This document shows positions 21,810 through 32,190 of a stretch of DNA of 64,000 bases, in pieces (within the stretch, counting starts at the first letter, position 1; each line of letters opens with the position of its first letter). This stretch comes from Antilocapra americana (taxonomy: Eukaryota > Chordata > Mammalia > Artiodactyla > Antilocapridae). The position numbers and the translations under genes are program-made. The notes below the pieces were generated by a model. It saw only the letters and a list, made by a program, of their open reading frames with translations, had not been told where the DNA came from and made no database searches. Location of the stretch: assembly GCA_007570785.1 (NCBI GenBank), contig ML660204.1, positions 3,275,968 through 3,339,967 of the forward strand, in the 5' to 3' direction.

Positions 21810-22259
21810 ATAGCGGACTACAACAAAAAATTAAGGCAGTGAAGAATCACCCCGAAATCTGACATGAAACCAGATTCCAGTAGAGAAGAACCATCTTTCC
21901 TACAGCTGGGTCTGACACCTGAGTGGCACCAAGTGAGAAGCTGCTTCAAGGAGATGTTGGGGCAAAAAGAAAGATGGGCAGGGAGGAGGAAGGAGTTTTT
22001 CCACCATCTCCCAATCCTGGGGCTGATTCTTAAAGCAGCCCAAGTTCTTTTTGAACTTTTATCCTCCTGGATAAACAGAGTATTATTTATTTCTGAATGT
22101 AATGGGAAGATTACAATAAGGAAACTTAGTCTGGTGGAAGCATTATTTTTCTTTCAATCACCCAGCATCTACTCTTTAGAACAGCTGCTCCCCTCTGCTC
22201 AGTGTGGTCCAGGTTGGCTCCATCAATTCTTTGCCCAAATGGTAGTGCTGAAGCCAGCT
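21810..22259. other. Unique sequence
   Basis: Contains the 134-codon plus frame 21864-22268, with no recognised domain, signal peptide or splice context; probably chance. Confidence 0.4.
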
Positions 22260-22440
22260 GGCCAATGAGATTGTCCCATTTCTTTGGACATGATGATTGG
22301 TCTAGGGGTGGACCCAAGACCCAAGGACCAATCAGAGTCCTTCCCTGGAATTCAGCTGAAGATGTTGGCCAAGAAGGTTGCTGTAAGGATGCCCTTGGGT
22401 TGGGCCACCACTGCCTGTGGTGGAAGCCTGGTCGAGAATG
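22260..22440. mobile_element. Ancient repeat, class uncertain (copy A)
   Basis: Shares the ordered blocks 'gattggtc ... ccaag ... cagagtccttccctgg' with 61250-61420, showing that both derive from one dispersed repeat. It contains ATTGG and CCAAT in opposite orientation. I cannot assign the family. Confidence 0.45.
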
Positions 22441-22569
22441 AGGCACAAGAAACGGAGAGAAGCAGAGCTGAGAGCCTAAAAGATGCAAACAGAGATGGAA
22501 GACAGCCCTGACAGCAGAACTGAGCAGGAAGCATGTCTCACTAGATCCCCAGAGAGCCCCAGGAAGGAA

Positions 22570-22687
22570 ATGCCATTTATCATCAACCTGTATTACAAGC
22601 GAGGCGACATGAAATGAATTACCTGCTCAAGGTTCACACGGCAAGCAGGTGGTGGAGCCCAGGTTGGCATGTTTGCCTGCAAGCCCC
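22570..22687 (-). mobile_element. MIR SINE relic
   Basis: Antisense MIR: 'tgaattacctgctcaaggtt', 'cacacggcaagcaggtggtg', 'gagcccaggttggcatg'. Confidence 0.6.
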
Positions 22688-23020
22688 AGTTTAGTCATTC
22701 TGCTGGTACCTAGCGAGACTGCCATGTGCTGACCCAGGGCTAGATGCTAGCAATTCACCTGCAGTAGACACTGTGGCTGCCTCAGAAAGCCCCTGGACCA
22801 GAGGGGAAATATGTGAGAGCAAAGTGGTAGGACTCGGAGGTGTTACAGGATCGTGTGAGGGTGCATGGAAGAAATCAACACATTTAGCCTTGAGGGTTGG
22901 AGGGAGGGTCAGGGCAGAGTGCTCCGAGGAGGAAATACATTGGCTGAGTCTTGAAGCTGGAGTTGCAGAGAGGGCTGTGGGCAGAGGACACAGAAGCATG
23001 AAGGCTTGGGAGAATTTTCT
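22688..23020. other. Unique sequence
   Basis: No family recognised. Overlapping plus and minus open frames (22773-23054 and 22691-23032) show no domain. Confidence 0.4.
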
Positions 23021-23056
23021 AGCTAAATACACTTGGGGACCCAGGTGTATTTAGCT
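23021..23056. repeat. Perfect hairpin/palindrome, 4-nt loop
   Basis: agctaaatacac at 23021-23032 is exactly complementary to 23045-23056. The inner bases extend it (one T-G, then T-A, G-C, G-C) to a 16-bp stem around the loop ggac. It is not part of any repeat I recognise. It could extrude as a cruciform, fold in RNA, or be the tip of an old MITE. Confidence 0.8.
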
Positions 23057-23640
23057 GCTGATATATCAGTAAGAGGGAGCACATGTTGCTGGGGGATGAG
23101 GGAGTACCCATCAAGGTAGTTTTAGTTTCAAGAGATCAAAATTTGCCCCGAAAGAACTGAAGGAGAAAGGAATTGGCTGGTGTCACTGGGGATGGGGAGG
23201 TATGTCCTGGCACATGTTCACAAGATAAAAGGAGAAGCTGGAGGAGTGGGAGCCCCTGAGACTGGAACAGGGGACTCCCCACCCCATTCTTGTGGAGAGT
23301 CTCCATCTCTGCTGGTCTCAATCTGCTTTGCCTGTGCTTCATTCTTGCCTCTGGCAGATGGACCTTCTTGTGGTCAGGAACAGCTGCCTACAGTTTTAGC
23401 TTGCCACCTCCAATGAAAAGAGGTTTTCTTTTCCCAGGAAATGTCTATCTATCCAGAGAAGGTCTCATTGGTTCAGTCTGGCTACAAGATCACCCCTTGG
23501 ACCAATCACTAATGCCAGGGACAGAGGCTACTATGGTTGGCCAGTCTGAATCTTGGAGTCTCTTTTATGACTAGGGGGCAATGACCAGAGAAGGAGAATA
23601 TAAATGTTGGCTAAACTGGCTAAATTAATAAGTAAAATTA
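23057..23640. other. Unique sequence, possible ancient repeat
   Basis: 23440-23560 ('catctattggttc'-like then 'ttggaccaatcactaatgcc') resembles the CCAAT-bearing ancient repeat type seen at 22260 and 61250. No gene seen. Confidence 0.35.
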
Positions 23641-23689
23641 TATATTTATTTATTTACCAATCTACCTACTTATCTACCTGTTTTGTTTT
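23641..23689 (+). repeat. (ttta)/(tacc) simple sequence split by SINE
   Basis: Tetranucleotide-like 'tatttatttatttacc', 'aatctacctacttatctacc', continuing after the SINE at 23902-23940 ('ccttcctacctacctgcctc'). Confidence 0.6.
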
Positions 23690-23901
23690 GTTTGTGCCCA
23701 GTCGCATCTGAGTCTTTGTGATCCCATGAAGTGTAGCCCACCAGGCTACTCTGTCCATGGAATTTTCCAGGCAAGAATACTGTAGTGGGTTGCCATTTCC
23801 TACTTGAGGGGATTTTTCCCAACCCAGAGATCAAACACATGTCTCTTGTGGCTCCTGCATTGGTAGGCAGATTCTTTACCACTGAGCCACCTGGGAAGCC
23901 C
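23690..23901 (-). mobile_element. Bov-tA SINE
   Basis: Antisense copy: 'gtcgcatctgagtctttgtg', 'ccaccaggctactctgtcc', 'tactgtagtgggttgccatt', 'gagccacctgggaagccc'. A few percent diverged. Confidence 0.9.
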
Positions 23902-24059
23902 ACCTATACACCTGCTTACCTTCCTACCTACCTGCCTCCCAGCCAACTCAGCTCCCTGGGGAGACTAGGATAGTAAAGGACTCAGCACCCTTATGCACAG
24001 GAAATTTATAACAGAAAAAAGCAATACTTAGTGATTTAAAATTACCTCCAACCTTGCAG

Positions 24060-24573
24060 TGAGCAGTGAATTCTTAGGTATGACACCAAAAACATAAGCA
24101 ACAAAAGAAAAATAGGTAAACTGGATTTGTCACAATTAAAAACTTGTGTGTATCAAAAGACATTATCAAGAAAGTGAAACAACCTGCAGAATGGCAGAAA
24201 AGATTTGCAAATCTTGTATCTGATAAGGTTTTCATATTCCGAATATATGAATAATTCCTACAACTCAACAACAAAAAGACAAACAACGCAATTTAAAAAT
24301 GGGCAAAAAAAAAATAGGAAATGGGCAAAGGACTTGAATAGATATTTCTCCAAAGAAGATGTAGAAATGGCCAATAAACACCTGGAAACATTCTCAGTAT
24401 CACTAGTCATTAGGGAAATGCAAACCCTAATGAGATACAACATCATACCCACTAGGATGGCTATAAATAAAAACTTTAACAAGTGTTGATGAGAATGTAG
24501 ATAACTGGAATCCTAGTATGTTGCTGGTGGGAATGTAAAATTGTGCAGTCACTGTGGAAAACAGTTGGCAGTC
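24060..24573 (+). mobile_element. Older L1 ORF2 3' region, part 1
   Basis: Sense-strand L1 ORF2 C-terminus with frameshifts. The frame at 24205-24489 includes the recognisable NRYFSKEDVEMANKH and REMQTLMRYN-like segment, followed by 'gttgctggtgggaatgtaaa' and 'cactgtggaaaacagttgg'. Interrupted at 24573 by another L1 end. Confidence 0.85.
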
Positions 24574-24924
24574 CTATATGACATCACTTAAGTGTGGAAA
24601 CTAAAAAATAGTACAGATGAACATACAGGCAAAACAGAAACAGATTCACTGATATGGAAAACAAACCAGGGGTTACCAAAGTGGGGAGGGGCAAATTAGG
24701 GGCATGGGATTAAGAGATCCAAACTACTATGAATACAATAAACAACAAGCATGTATTGTGCAGCACAGGGAATGGTAGCCATTACCTTGCAATCACTTTT
24801 AATGGAATATAATCTGTAAAACTCCTGAATCACTATGCCGTGCACCTGAAAGTAACATAATATTGTAAATCAACTATAGTTCGATGAAAATTTAATATAA
24901 ATAAACAAATAGCCATTAATGACA
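24574..24924 (+). mobile_element. L1 3' UTR nested in L1
   Basis: A cetartiodactyl L1 3' end (same family as 2776-3435, here in sense): 'gcaaaacagaaacagattca', 'gcagcacagggaatgg', 'gtaaatcaactatagttcg', then an A-rich end. The host text 'cagttggcagtc' before it is repeated as 'cagtttggcagtc' after it (24932-24944), an imperfect TSD. Confidence 0.75.
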
Positions 24925-25545
24925 AAAACAGCAGTTTGGCAGTCTCTCAAAAGGTTAAACATAGAATTACCAATATGACCGGGCAAATTCACTTCTAGGT
25001 ATATGCCAAAAAAATAAAAATAGAGACTCAAACAGAGGCTTGTACACCTGTGCTCATTGCCACATTTTTCACAACAGCCAAAGGGTGGAAATAACCCCAA
25101 GTGTCCATCAACAGATGAATAGATAAACAAAATGTGGCTTATATACAAAATGGAATGTTATTCAGCCATAAAAAGAAAAAGTTCTGATACATGCTACACC
25201 ATGGCTGAACCTTGAAATCATTACACAAAGTGAAATAAACCAGACACAAAAGGACAAATATTGTGTGAGTCTACTAGTATGAAATATCTGGAGTAGGCAA
25301 ATTCATAAAGACAAAAAGTAGGTTACAATGACCGGAGGCTGGGGCTGGTTGCTGGGGTGGGAAAGGGGCAGATGTTGGGGATTTATTGCATAATATGTAC
25401 AGAGTTTCTGTTTGGGGTGATGAAAACAATTTGGAAGTACAGTGGTGATGGTTTCACAACATTGCAAATTTAATTAATGTCACTGAATTAAACAGCAAAT
25501 TTTATGTTGTATGTGTTTTACCACAATACAAAAAAAATTTTTTTA
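24925..25545 (+). mobile_element. Older L1 ORF2 3' end and 3' UTR, part 2
   Basis: Resumes ORF2 ('ggcagtctctcaaaaggtta', 'acttctaggtatatgcc', 'caagtgtccatcaacagatg', 'ggaatgttattcagccataa'), then the L1M-type 3' UTR ('ggaggctggggctggttgc', 'gtgttttaccacaatac') and an A-rich tail near 25528. Confidence 0.85.
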
Positions 25546-25787
25546 TGTGATCTTTGAGAGTCACATTAAAGAATCTGATTCTGTCACAGGTTCAAAACCC
25601 CCAGGGAATGTCTGGGAGGAAGCATGTCAGGTTACTTGCCTTTCTTCTCTCCGGGGACTGTACTGTATTGGTTCAAATACCTCTATCCCACAGTGAGTTA
25701 GAGAAAAAAAATCCAAACTTAAACACATGCAGGCTTTTGCCCTGCCAATGCAATCTCTGACAGTTTGAGCTCAAATTGACCTTGCTC

Positions 25788-25986
25788 AGTTCTCGGTCCT
25801 GTCGGGCTCTTTGTGACCCCATGGACTGTAGCTGCCAGGCTCTTCTGTCCATGGGATTTTCCAGGCAAAAATACTGGAGTGGGTTGCTATTCTCTTCTCC
25901 AGGGGATCTTCTCAACTCAGGGATCCAAGCTGGGTCTCCCATATTGCAGGCTGATTCTTTACCATGGAGCCACCAAGGAAACTCTG
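25788..25986 (-). mobile_element. Bov-tA SINE
   Basis: Antisense copy: 'gaccccatggactgtagctg', 'tactggagtgggttgctatt', 'gccaccaaggaaactc'. Several small deletions in the head. Confidence 0.9.
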
Positions 25987-26212
25987 AAGGGATGAAAAGA
26001 AAAAGACTTCTGGGCCAAATGCTATTGAAGACCTTATTTCAGGGGAAAACCTCGAAAAACTGGTCTGGCTGAGTTCGATGTCATCTTGGCAAATCTCAGG
26101 CTGCTTCTTCCATGACCCCTATATCAGAAGATACTTCTGATAGGTACTCCTAGGCACTCCTTCATATTTTATATTTTGGTATGGGGCTTCCATTGCAGCA
26201 TTGTTTATTTTA

Positions 26213-26623
26213 TTTCATTTATTTTATTTTTTCTTTTCTTTTCTGTTTTTTATTGGTTTTGCCATACAATGACGTGATATCGCCATGGGCTTACATATGC
26301 TCCCCCTCCAGAACCCCCCTCCCTCCTCCCTCCTCCCTCCTGACTCCCTCCCCCCTGGAAATCTCGCTGCACCAGCCCCAAGCATCAATCCTGGGCTGGC
26401 GATTGATTTCACATATGATAATAAACATGTTTCAGTGCCATTCTCCCATATCATCCCACCCTTGCCCTCATTCACAGAGTCCATGAGTCTGTTCTATATG
26501 TCTGCGTTCCTTTTGCTGTCTCGCATGCTGGGTTCTTGTTACCATCTTTCTAAATTCCATATATATGCGTTAGTATACTGTATTGTTGTTTTTCCTTCTG
26601 GCTTACTTCACTCTGGATAATAG
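26213..26623 (-). mobile_element. Short L1 (3' UTR only) with TSD
   Basis: Antisense ruminant L1 3' UTR like that at 15180: 'ttggttttgccatacaatga', pyrimidine-rich 'ccctccctcctccctcctcc', 'ccatatcatcccacccttgc', ending with the last codons of ORF2. A 15-bp TSD with one mismatch flanks it: gcattgtttatttta at 26198-26212 and gcattgcttatttta at 26624-26638, with the TTTT/AAA site. Confidence 0.92.
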
Positions 26624-26638
26624 GCATTGCTTATTTTA

Positions 26639-26760
26639 AAAACGAAAGCCCAGATGTCCTCTAATAGAAGGTTGAATAGGCAAGTAATGACACAACTGTG
26701 TAACAAGATACTCTGCAACCACAAAAATGATGCTGCAGGACCAAAATTAATAACCACTGT
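26639..26760 (+). mobile_element. Old L1 ORF2 3' relic
   Basis: 'agcccagatgtcctctaata' and 'ctctgcaaccacaaaaatga' resemble the diverged end of L1 ORF2 in sense. Short and uncertain. Confidence 0.4.
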
Positions 26761-26866
26761 AGGGACTTCCCTGGTGGTTCAGTGGTTAAGAATCTGCCTC
26801 CCAATGCAGAGGATGTGAGTTAGATCCCCAGTTAGGGAACTAAGATACCACATACTGGGGTGAGCT
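26761..26866 (+). mobile_element. CHR-type SINE
   Basis: 'gggacttccctggtggttca', 'gtggttaagaatctgcctcc', 'gttagggaactaagatacca'. Its 3' end is diverged. Confidence 0.85.
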
Positions 26867-26871
26867 GTGTG

Positions 26872-27042
26872 CTGTTCTTAGTTGCTCAGTCGTGTTCAAC
26901 TCTTTGTGACCCCATGGACTGTAGCCTGCCAGGCTCCTTTGTCCATGGAGATTCTCCAGGCAAGAGTACTGGAGTGGGTTGCCATGCCCTCCTCCAAGGG
27001 ATCTTTCCAATCCAGGGATCGAACCCACGTGTCCTGCAGGAC
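26872..27042 (-). mobile_element. Bov-tA SINE, head truncated
   Basis: 'gttgctcagtcgtgttcaac', 'gaccccatggactgtagcct', 'tactggagtgggttgccatg', then stops after 'cgaacccacgtgtcctgcag', so the tRNA-derived 5' end is missing. Confidence 0.9.
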
Positions 27043-27353
27043 ATTTTCTAGTTTTAAATGACACCAGAAGCCATGGCACAGATACATACAGAGGAGGGAA
27101 AATGCACAGAGAGCTTTATTGAGATAGGCATACTAGAGTGATGCAAAAAGAATGACACAGAAATAGAGAATAGAGAATAAAGAAAGACGTACACATGACA
27201 GTTCAGTTCAGTTCAGTCACTCAGTCGTGTCCAACTCTTTGTGACCCCATGAATTGCAGCACGCCAGGCTTCCCTGTCCATCACTAACTCCTGGAGTGCA
27301 CACAAACCTTTGTCCATTGAGTCAGTGATGCCATTCAGCCTTCTCATTCCCTG

Positions 27354-27644
27354 TCATCCCCTTCTCCTCCTGCCCCCAATCCTTCCCAGCATTAGGGTCT
27401 TTTCCAATGAGTCAGCTCTTCCCATGAGGAGGCCAAAGTATTGGCATTTCAGCTTCAACATCAGACCTTCCAATGAACACCCAGGACTGATCTCCTTCAG
27501 GATGGACTGGTTGGATCTCCTTGCAGTCCAAGGGACTCTCAAGAGTCTTCTCCAACACCACAGTTCAAAAGCATCAATTCTTTGGCGCTCAGCTTTCTTC
27601 ACTGTCCAACTCTCACATCCATACATGACCACTGGAAAAATCAT
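27354..27644 (-). pseudogene. BovB ORF2 C-terminal remnant
   Basis: About 96 codons with [43 protein letters not shown] and a basic RRRRG end, the characteristic BovB C-terminus, out of frame with the RT core. Confidence 0.9.
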
Positions 27645-27671
27645 AGCCTTGACTAGACCGACATTTGTTGG

Positions 27672-28259
27672 TTAAGTAATGTCTCTGCTCTTTAATATGC
27701 TATCTAGGTTGGTCATAACTTTCCTTCCAAAGAGTAAGAATCTTTTAATTTCATGGCTGCAATCACTATCTGCAGTGATTTTGGAGCCTAAAAAAATAAA
27801 GTCTGGCACTGTTTTCACTGTTTCCCCATCTATTTGCCATGAAGTGATGGGACCAGATGCCATGACCTTAGTTTTCTGAATGTTGAGCTTTAAGCCAACT
27901 TTTCCACTCTCCTCTTTCACTTTCATCAAGAGGCTCTTAAGTTCTTTTTCACTTTCTGCCGTAAGAGTGGTATCATCTGCATATCTGAGGTTATTGATAT
28001 TTCTCCTGACAATCTTGACTCCAGTTTGTGCTTCTTCCAGCCCAGCGTTTATCATGATGTACACTGCATATAAGTTGAATAAGCAGGGTGACAGTATACA
28101 GCCTTGATGTACTCCTTTTCCTACTTGGAACCAGTCTGTTGTTCCATGTCCAGTTCTAACTGTTGCTTCCTCACCTGCATACAGGTTTCTCAAGAGGCAT
28201 GTCAGGTGGCCTGATATTCCCATCTCTTTCAGAATTTTCCACAGTTTACTGTGATCCAC
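27672..28259 (-). pseudogene. BovB reverse-transcriptase core remnant (195 codons)
   Basis: Contains the RT signature blocks: QGCILSPCLFNLY, the catalytic RYADDTTL with both aspartates, LKLNIQKTK and the FLGSKI strand. In an intact BovB it follows the finger region, seen in another frame at 28389-28574 and closed by a stop. The downstream C-terminal part is again in another frame (27354-27644). RTE-clade enzyme for target-primed reverse transcription, also credited with mobilising Bov-tA SINEs; this copy is dead. Confidence 0.92.
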
Positions 28260-28450
28260 ACATTCAAAGGCTTTGGCATAGTCAATAAAGCAGAAATAGA
28301 TGTTTTTCTGGTACTTTCTTGCTTTTTCGATGATCCTGTGGGTGTTTGCAATTTTACCTCTGCTTCCTCTGCTTTTTCTAAAACCAGCTTAAACATCTGG
28401 AAGTTCACGGTTCACGTATTGCTGAAGTCTGGCTTGGAGAATTTTGAGCA

Positions 28451-29419
28451 TCACTTTACTAGCATGTGAGATGAGTACAGTTGTGTGGTAGTTTGAGCAT
28501 TCTTTGGGACTGGAATGAAAACTGAACTTTTCCAGTCTTGCTGCCATTGCTGAGTTTTCCAAATTTGCTGGCATATTGAGTGCAGTGCTTTCACAGTGTC
28601 ATCTTTCAGGATTTGAACTAGCTCAACTGGAATTCCATCACCTCTACTAGCTTTGTTCGTAGTGATGCTTTCTAAGGTCCACTTGACTTCACATTCCAGG
28701 ATGTCTGGCTCTAGGTGAGTGATCCCACCATCATGATTACCTGAGTTGTGAAGATCTTTTTTGTACAATTCTTCTGTGTATTCTGGCCACCTCTTCTTAT
28801 CTTCTGCTTCTGTTAGGTCTCTACCATTTCTGTCCTTTATTGAGCCCATCTTTGCATGAAATGTTCCCTTGATATCTCTAATTTTCTTGAAGAGATCTCT
28901 AGTCTTTCCCATTCTGTTGTTTTCCTCTATTTCTTTGCATTGATCGCTGAGGAAGGCTTTCTTAGCTCTCCTTGCTATTCTTTGGAACTCTGCATTCAAA
29001 TGGGAATATCTTTCCTTTTCTCCTTTGCTTTTTGCTTCTCTTCTTTTCACAGCTATTTGTAAGGCCTCCTCAGACAGCCATTTTGCTTTTTTGCATGTCT
29101 TTTCCATGGGAATGATCTTAATCCCTGTCTCCTTTACAATGTCATAAACCTCCGTCCATAGCTCTTCAGGCACTCTGTGTATCAGATCTAGTTCCTTAAA
29201 TTTATTTCTCACTTCCACTGTATAATCATAAGGGATCTGATTTAGGTCATACCTGAATGGTGTAGTGATTTTCCCTACTTTCTTCAATTTTAGTCTGAAT
29301 TTGGCAATAAAGAGTTCATGATCCAAGCCATAGTCAGCTCCTGGTCTTGTTTTTGTTGACTGTACACAGCTTTTCCATCTGTGGCTGCAAAGAATATAAT
29401 CAATCTGATTTTGGTGTTG
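28451..29419 (-). pseudogene. BovB ORF2 remnant: endonuclease end and linker
   Basis: About 320 codons in one frame. It begins within the APE-type endonuclease (NQIDYI, then the DH of the last catalytic motif as GLDHELF), followed by the basic linker (KKAKW, RREAKSKGEKERY) and the start of the reverse-transcriptase region (KASRGDGIPVELVQIL). The frame is lost near 28500, after VFIPVPK. The apparent Met at 29425 lies in the target-site duplication and is not a native start. Non-functional through truncation and frameshift. Confidence 0.9.
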
Positions 29420-29702
29420 ACACATGACAGTTACATGGAAATAAAAATATCTCCACTTTCTTCTTGAATACCTTCAGTAAGGGCTAAATTATGTACTATT
29501 GACTTTCTAATAAAAAAGTTCTAAATTAAATTTTCACCTCTGTATACTGTTTTATCAGGTATAAAACTACATGGATCCCATAATAATGAACTTTGAAAAT
29601 ATTCATAAGCAATCTACTTTGGGGCTGTAAAAATATTTAATGTTGATAACTATTTCTTCTGCCCTGTAATAAAATAAAACCCCTGCATTACTCTGGGGAA
29701 AC

Positions 29703-30055
29703 AAAACCTCTTGGGTATAAAATAAGCTAGATTGAACCCAGGTCTCCCACATTGCAGGCAGATTCTTTACCAGCTGAACCACAAGGGAAACCCAAGAATA
29801 CTGGAGTGGGTAGCCTATCCCTTCTCCAGTTATCTTCCTGACCCAGGAATCGAACCAATGTCTCTCCTGCATTGCAGGTAGATTCTTTACCAACTGAACT
29901 ATCAAGGAAGCCCTGTAAAATAAGCTACAAGGACATATTGTACAACATGGAGAATATAGCCAATATTGTATAATAACTAGAAATTAAATATAAACTTTAA
30001 AAATTATGTATCATTATACTGTACATCTATAACCTATATAGGACTGTACATCAGC
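29703..30055 (+). mobile_element. L1 3' UTR fragment split by Bov-A2
   Basis: 'aataagctacaaggacatat', 'tgtacaacatggagaatata', 'gccaatattgtataataac', 'gactgtacatcagctatgc' follow the cetartiodactyl L1 3' end in sense. The SINE at 29730 sits in it. Confidence 0.65.
29730..29915 (-). mobile_element. Bov-A2 SINE (two heads) with perfect TSD
   Basis: Two successive antisense head units: 29730-29795, ending 'ccacaagggaaaccc', and 29796-29915, ending 'ctatcaaggaagccc'. This is the dimeric Bov-A2 plan. A perfect 12-bp duplication taaaataagcta is at 29718-29729 and 29916-29927. The left end stops inside the monomer without the usual tail. Confidence 0.9.
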
Positions 30056-30057
30056 TA

Positions 30058-30142
30058 TGCATGTGTGTGGACTTAGTTGTACAGTCGGGTCCGACTCTTT
30101 GTGACCCCATGGACAGTAGCCTGCCAGGCTCCTCTGCTCATT
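30058..30142 (-). mobile_element. Bov-tA/BovB 3'-end fragment
   Basis: 'ggacttagttgtacagtcgg', 'gaccccatggacagtagcct', 'gccaggctcctctgc', then unrelated sequence. Only the BovB-derived tail of the SINE, or a short BovB end, is present. Confidence 0.8.
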
Positions 30143-31282
30143 CCAGTAAAAATTAATTAATTTATTTATAAAAAACTAGGTGTGCCCCGGGCAGGCCAAA
30201 AGGTGAGGATGAGAGAGAGAAGAGATGTCTTTTTCATGCGCAGAAATCTGGACGAAGTCTCAGAAGTGTCAGTGGGCAGGTGTGGGGTCAGTTTCCCTTG
30301 CTCTTCCTTCACAGACCAGGATGGCTGCTGCCCTAGTTAGTATCTCATCCCAAGACCAAAACCTCGAGAGGCCAAGTAAGGCTGGTACATCCTGCGTGTC
30401 TGTTTGAAGAGCAACAGAATGTTTCCCAGGAGCCGTGGGGAGCCTCTTTTCACACTTCACTGGCCAGAACTGCATCAAAATCCTGTGCCTGAAGCAAGCA
30501 CTGGTTTGATTTAAAGACAAAGTGTGGTGTCACCCACTAGGATCAGATGTAACTCAATTCCCAACCCAAACAACAGTACTAGGATTGGACTCTTGGTTTA
30601 CAAAATGGCTGCAGAAGTTCCGGGTGTCACGTCCTCACCTCTGCAGTGGAAGAGAGAGCTGTTAGGCTTAGCAAACATTTCTGCAAGATTCATTGACTCT
30701 AATCAAGTGACTCTATCATTGATTCATTGGGTGATCCTGAGTCAGTTAAGTCTCAAGGTACTCCCAAGGCAATGAGCTAAGAATGGAGGACAAGTACCCC
30801 AAAGACAATTATTGCACTTTTCACTAGAAGCAGAGAAGAATAGAAGTGGGGCAGTCAGTGGTAGATTGTCACTATAAGCTGGGAATACAACAGCAAGATC
30901 AGACGAGGCAAAGTCTTGACGGCCACCTCCCTCTCTGGCTGAGGCATGATGTGGTCAGTCACTGGGAGCAGTGAGAGTGGAGAGAGCAAATAGAGGAAGA
31001 ACTGAAGACTGTTTCTTAAATCAAATCAAGGCAGACTCTCTTTAGAAGAGGAAGCAAAGAAGAGCAAGGAAAAGAACATCTCTTTGAACTGTGCCTCAAT
31101 GAAAGGGCCCATTTCTTTGCCTGTTTCTCTAACCTTTTCTTTAACCAGGAAATCACAATAGGATTAGCAATTTTCTGCAAAGAAACTCTTTGGATGACCT
31201 TCTCTGGGAACAAATTTGAGTGCCATCATGTACAAGCTGCATTATTATTTTTAATGAATTATGCATGCCTACAAAGAGTTCT
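30143..31282. other. Unique sequence
   Basis: No repeat recognised. Open frames up to 83 codons on both strands (30524-30775 plus, 30269-30520 minus) without domains or splice support. Confidence 0.45.
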
Positions 31283-31413
31283 CTCTTGGAGGAGAGCACA
31301 GCAACCCACTCCAGTGTTCTTGCCTGGAGAATCCCATGGACAGAGGAGCCTGGGGAACTACAGCCTATAGGGTTGCACAGAGTCAGACACAACTGAAGAG
31401 ACTTAGCATGCAC
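31283..31413 (+). mobile_element. Bov-tA SINE, head missing
   Basis: Body only: 'cttggaggagagcacagcaa', 'cccactccagtgttcttgcc', 'ggagaatcccatggacagag', ending 'gagacttagcatgc'. Confidence 0.9.
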
Positions 31414-32190
31414 TGTGTATTTCTATATCTGCTTCTGTCTCATTGATTAGCCTCTGTTTCTGTGTTAAATAATTTATCTTCATTTCATATATCCAATCAT
31501 TCATTTATGAATCCTCCCATCCATCCATCCTTTCACCCAAATGTTCTTTCTGTTCATTACACTTCTGTGGATCTTCATCTAATTTGAGTGTCTTGGGGGA
31601 CAGTTGACTCTCTTTTCACTCTGCTTTATTCTTGAGCAGACACTGATCCATACCTTGGCCTTTCACAGTGAGAGCTCAGAACATGCTATGAATCATCTAT
31701 TCTTAGAAAGTTGTGCTGCTTGATATGCTGAGCAATTCCCTCTTAATCCATAAGCAGATTCCAGTAAGGATAAACGTGGCTTGTCAAGGCCTTGGGGACT
31801 GGGTTTTGTATTTCCTCTGAATGCATCATGGTGGTGACTGAGCTCCAAGGTAGAAGCTGGAACTCCCCAGTTTAGTTTGGGCCTGAAATAAGATGCACCT
31901 GAAATCAGATGCAATCAACATGTACAGTTACTGTGGAGTTACCTCCCCCTGCCCCACCTCCAAGAAGTTATTGTTAAACTGAAGTCTGCATTATAATTAA
32001 TAGCCTCTTAGGAGCAAGGAAATGCAGCACTTATGAATCTTTAAAAACACGTTCAATCACCATTTATGGGACACGTTTTAGCTTAATCTAAAATATTCCC
32101 TTTTAGGGAAGCAGATAGAGTAAAGCCAACACCTCTGCAGTAACTTCCCTGCAAAATCCAAGGAGTGAAGGAGGAGGGCTGGTTGAACTC
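31414..32190. other. Unique sequence
   Basis: A short (catc)n near 31508-31530. AT-rich toward the end. No gene seen. Confidence 0.45.

Larger units (their letters stand above)
27204..29419 (-). mobile_element. BovB LINE, 2.2 kb, with perfect TSD
   Basis: Minus-strand, 5'-truncated RTE-type BovB. Its 3' end carries the (gttca)n tail at 27204-27217 and the 'gtcgtgtccaactctttgtg' end shared with Bov-tA SINEs. A perfect 13-bp duplication acacatgacagtt flanks it at 27191-27203 and 29420-29432. Full-length BovB is about 3.2 kb, so the first kilobase, with most of the endonuclease, is absent. Confidence 0.96.

Noticed and set aside
21603..21842. Repeat protein encoded by the minisatellite
   Set aside because: Both strands are open because of the 15-bp period; there is no start context, signal peptide or homologue to support translation.
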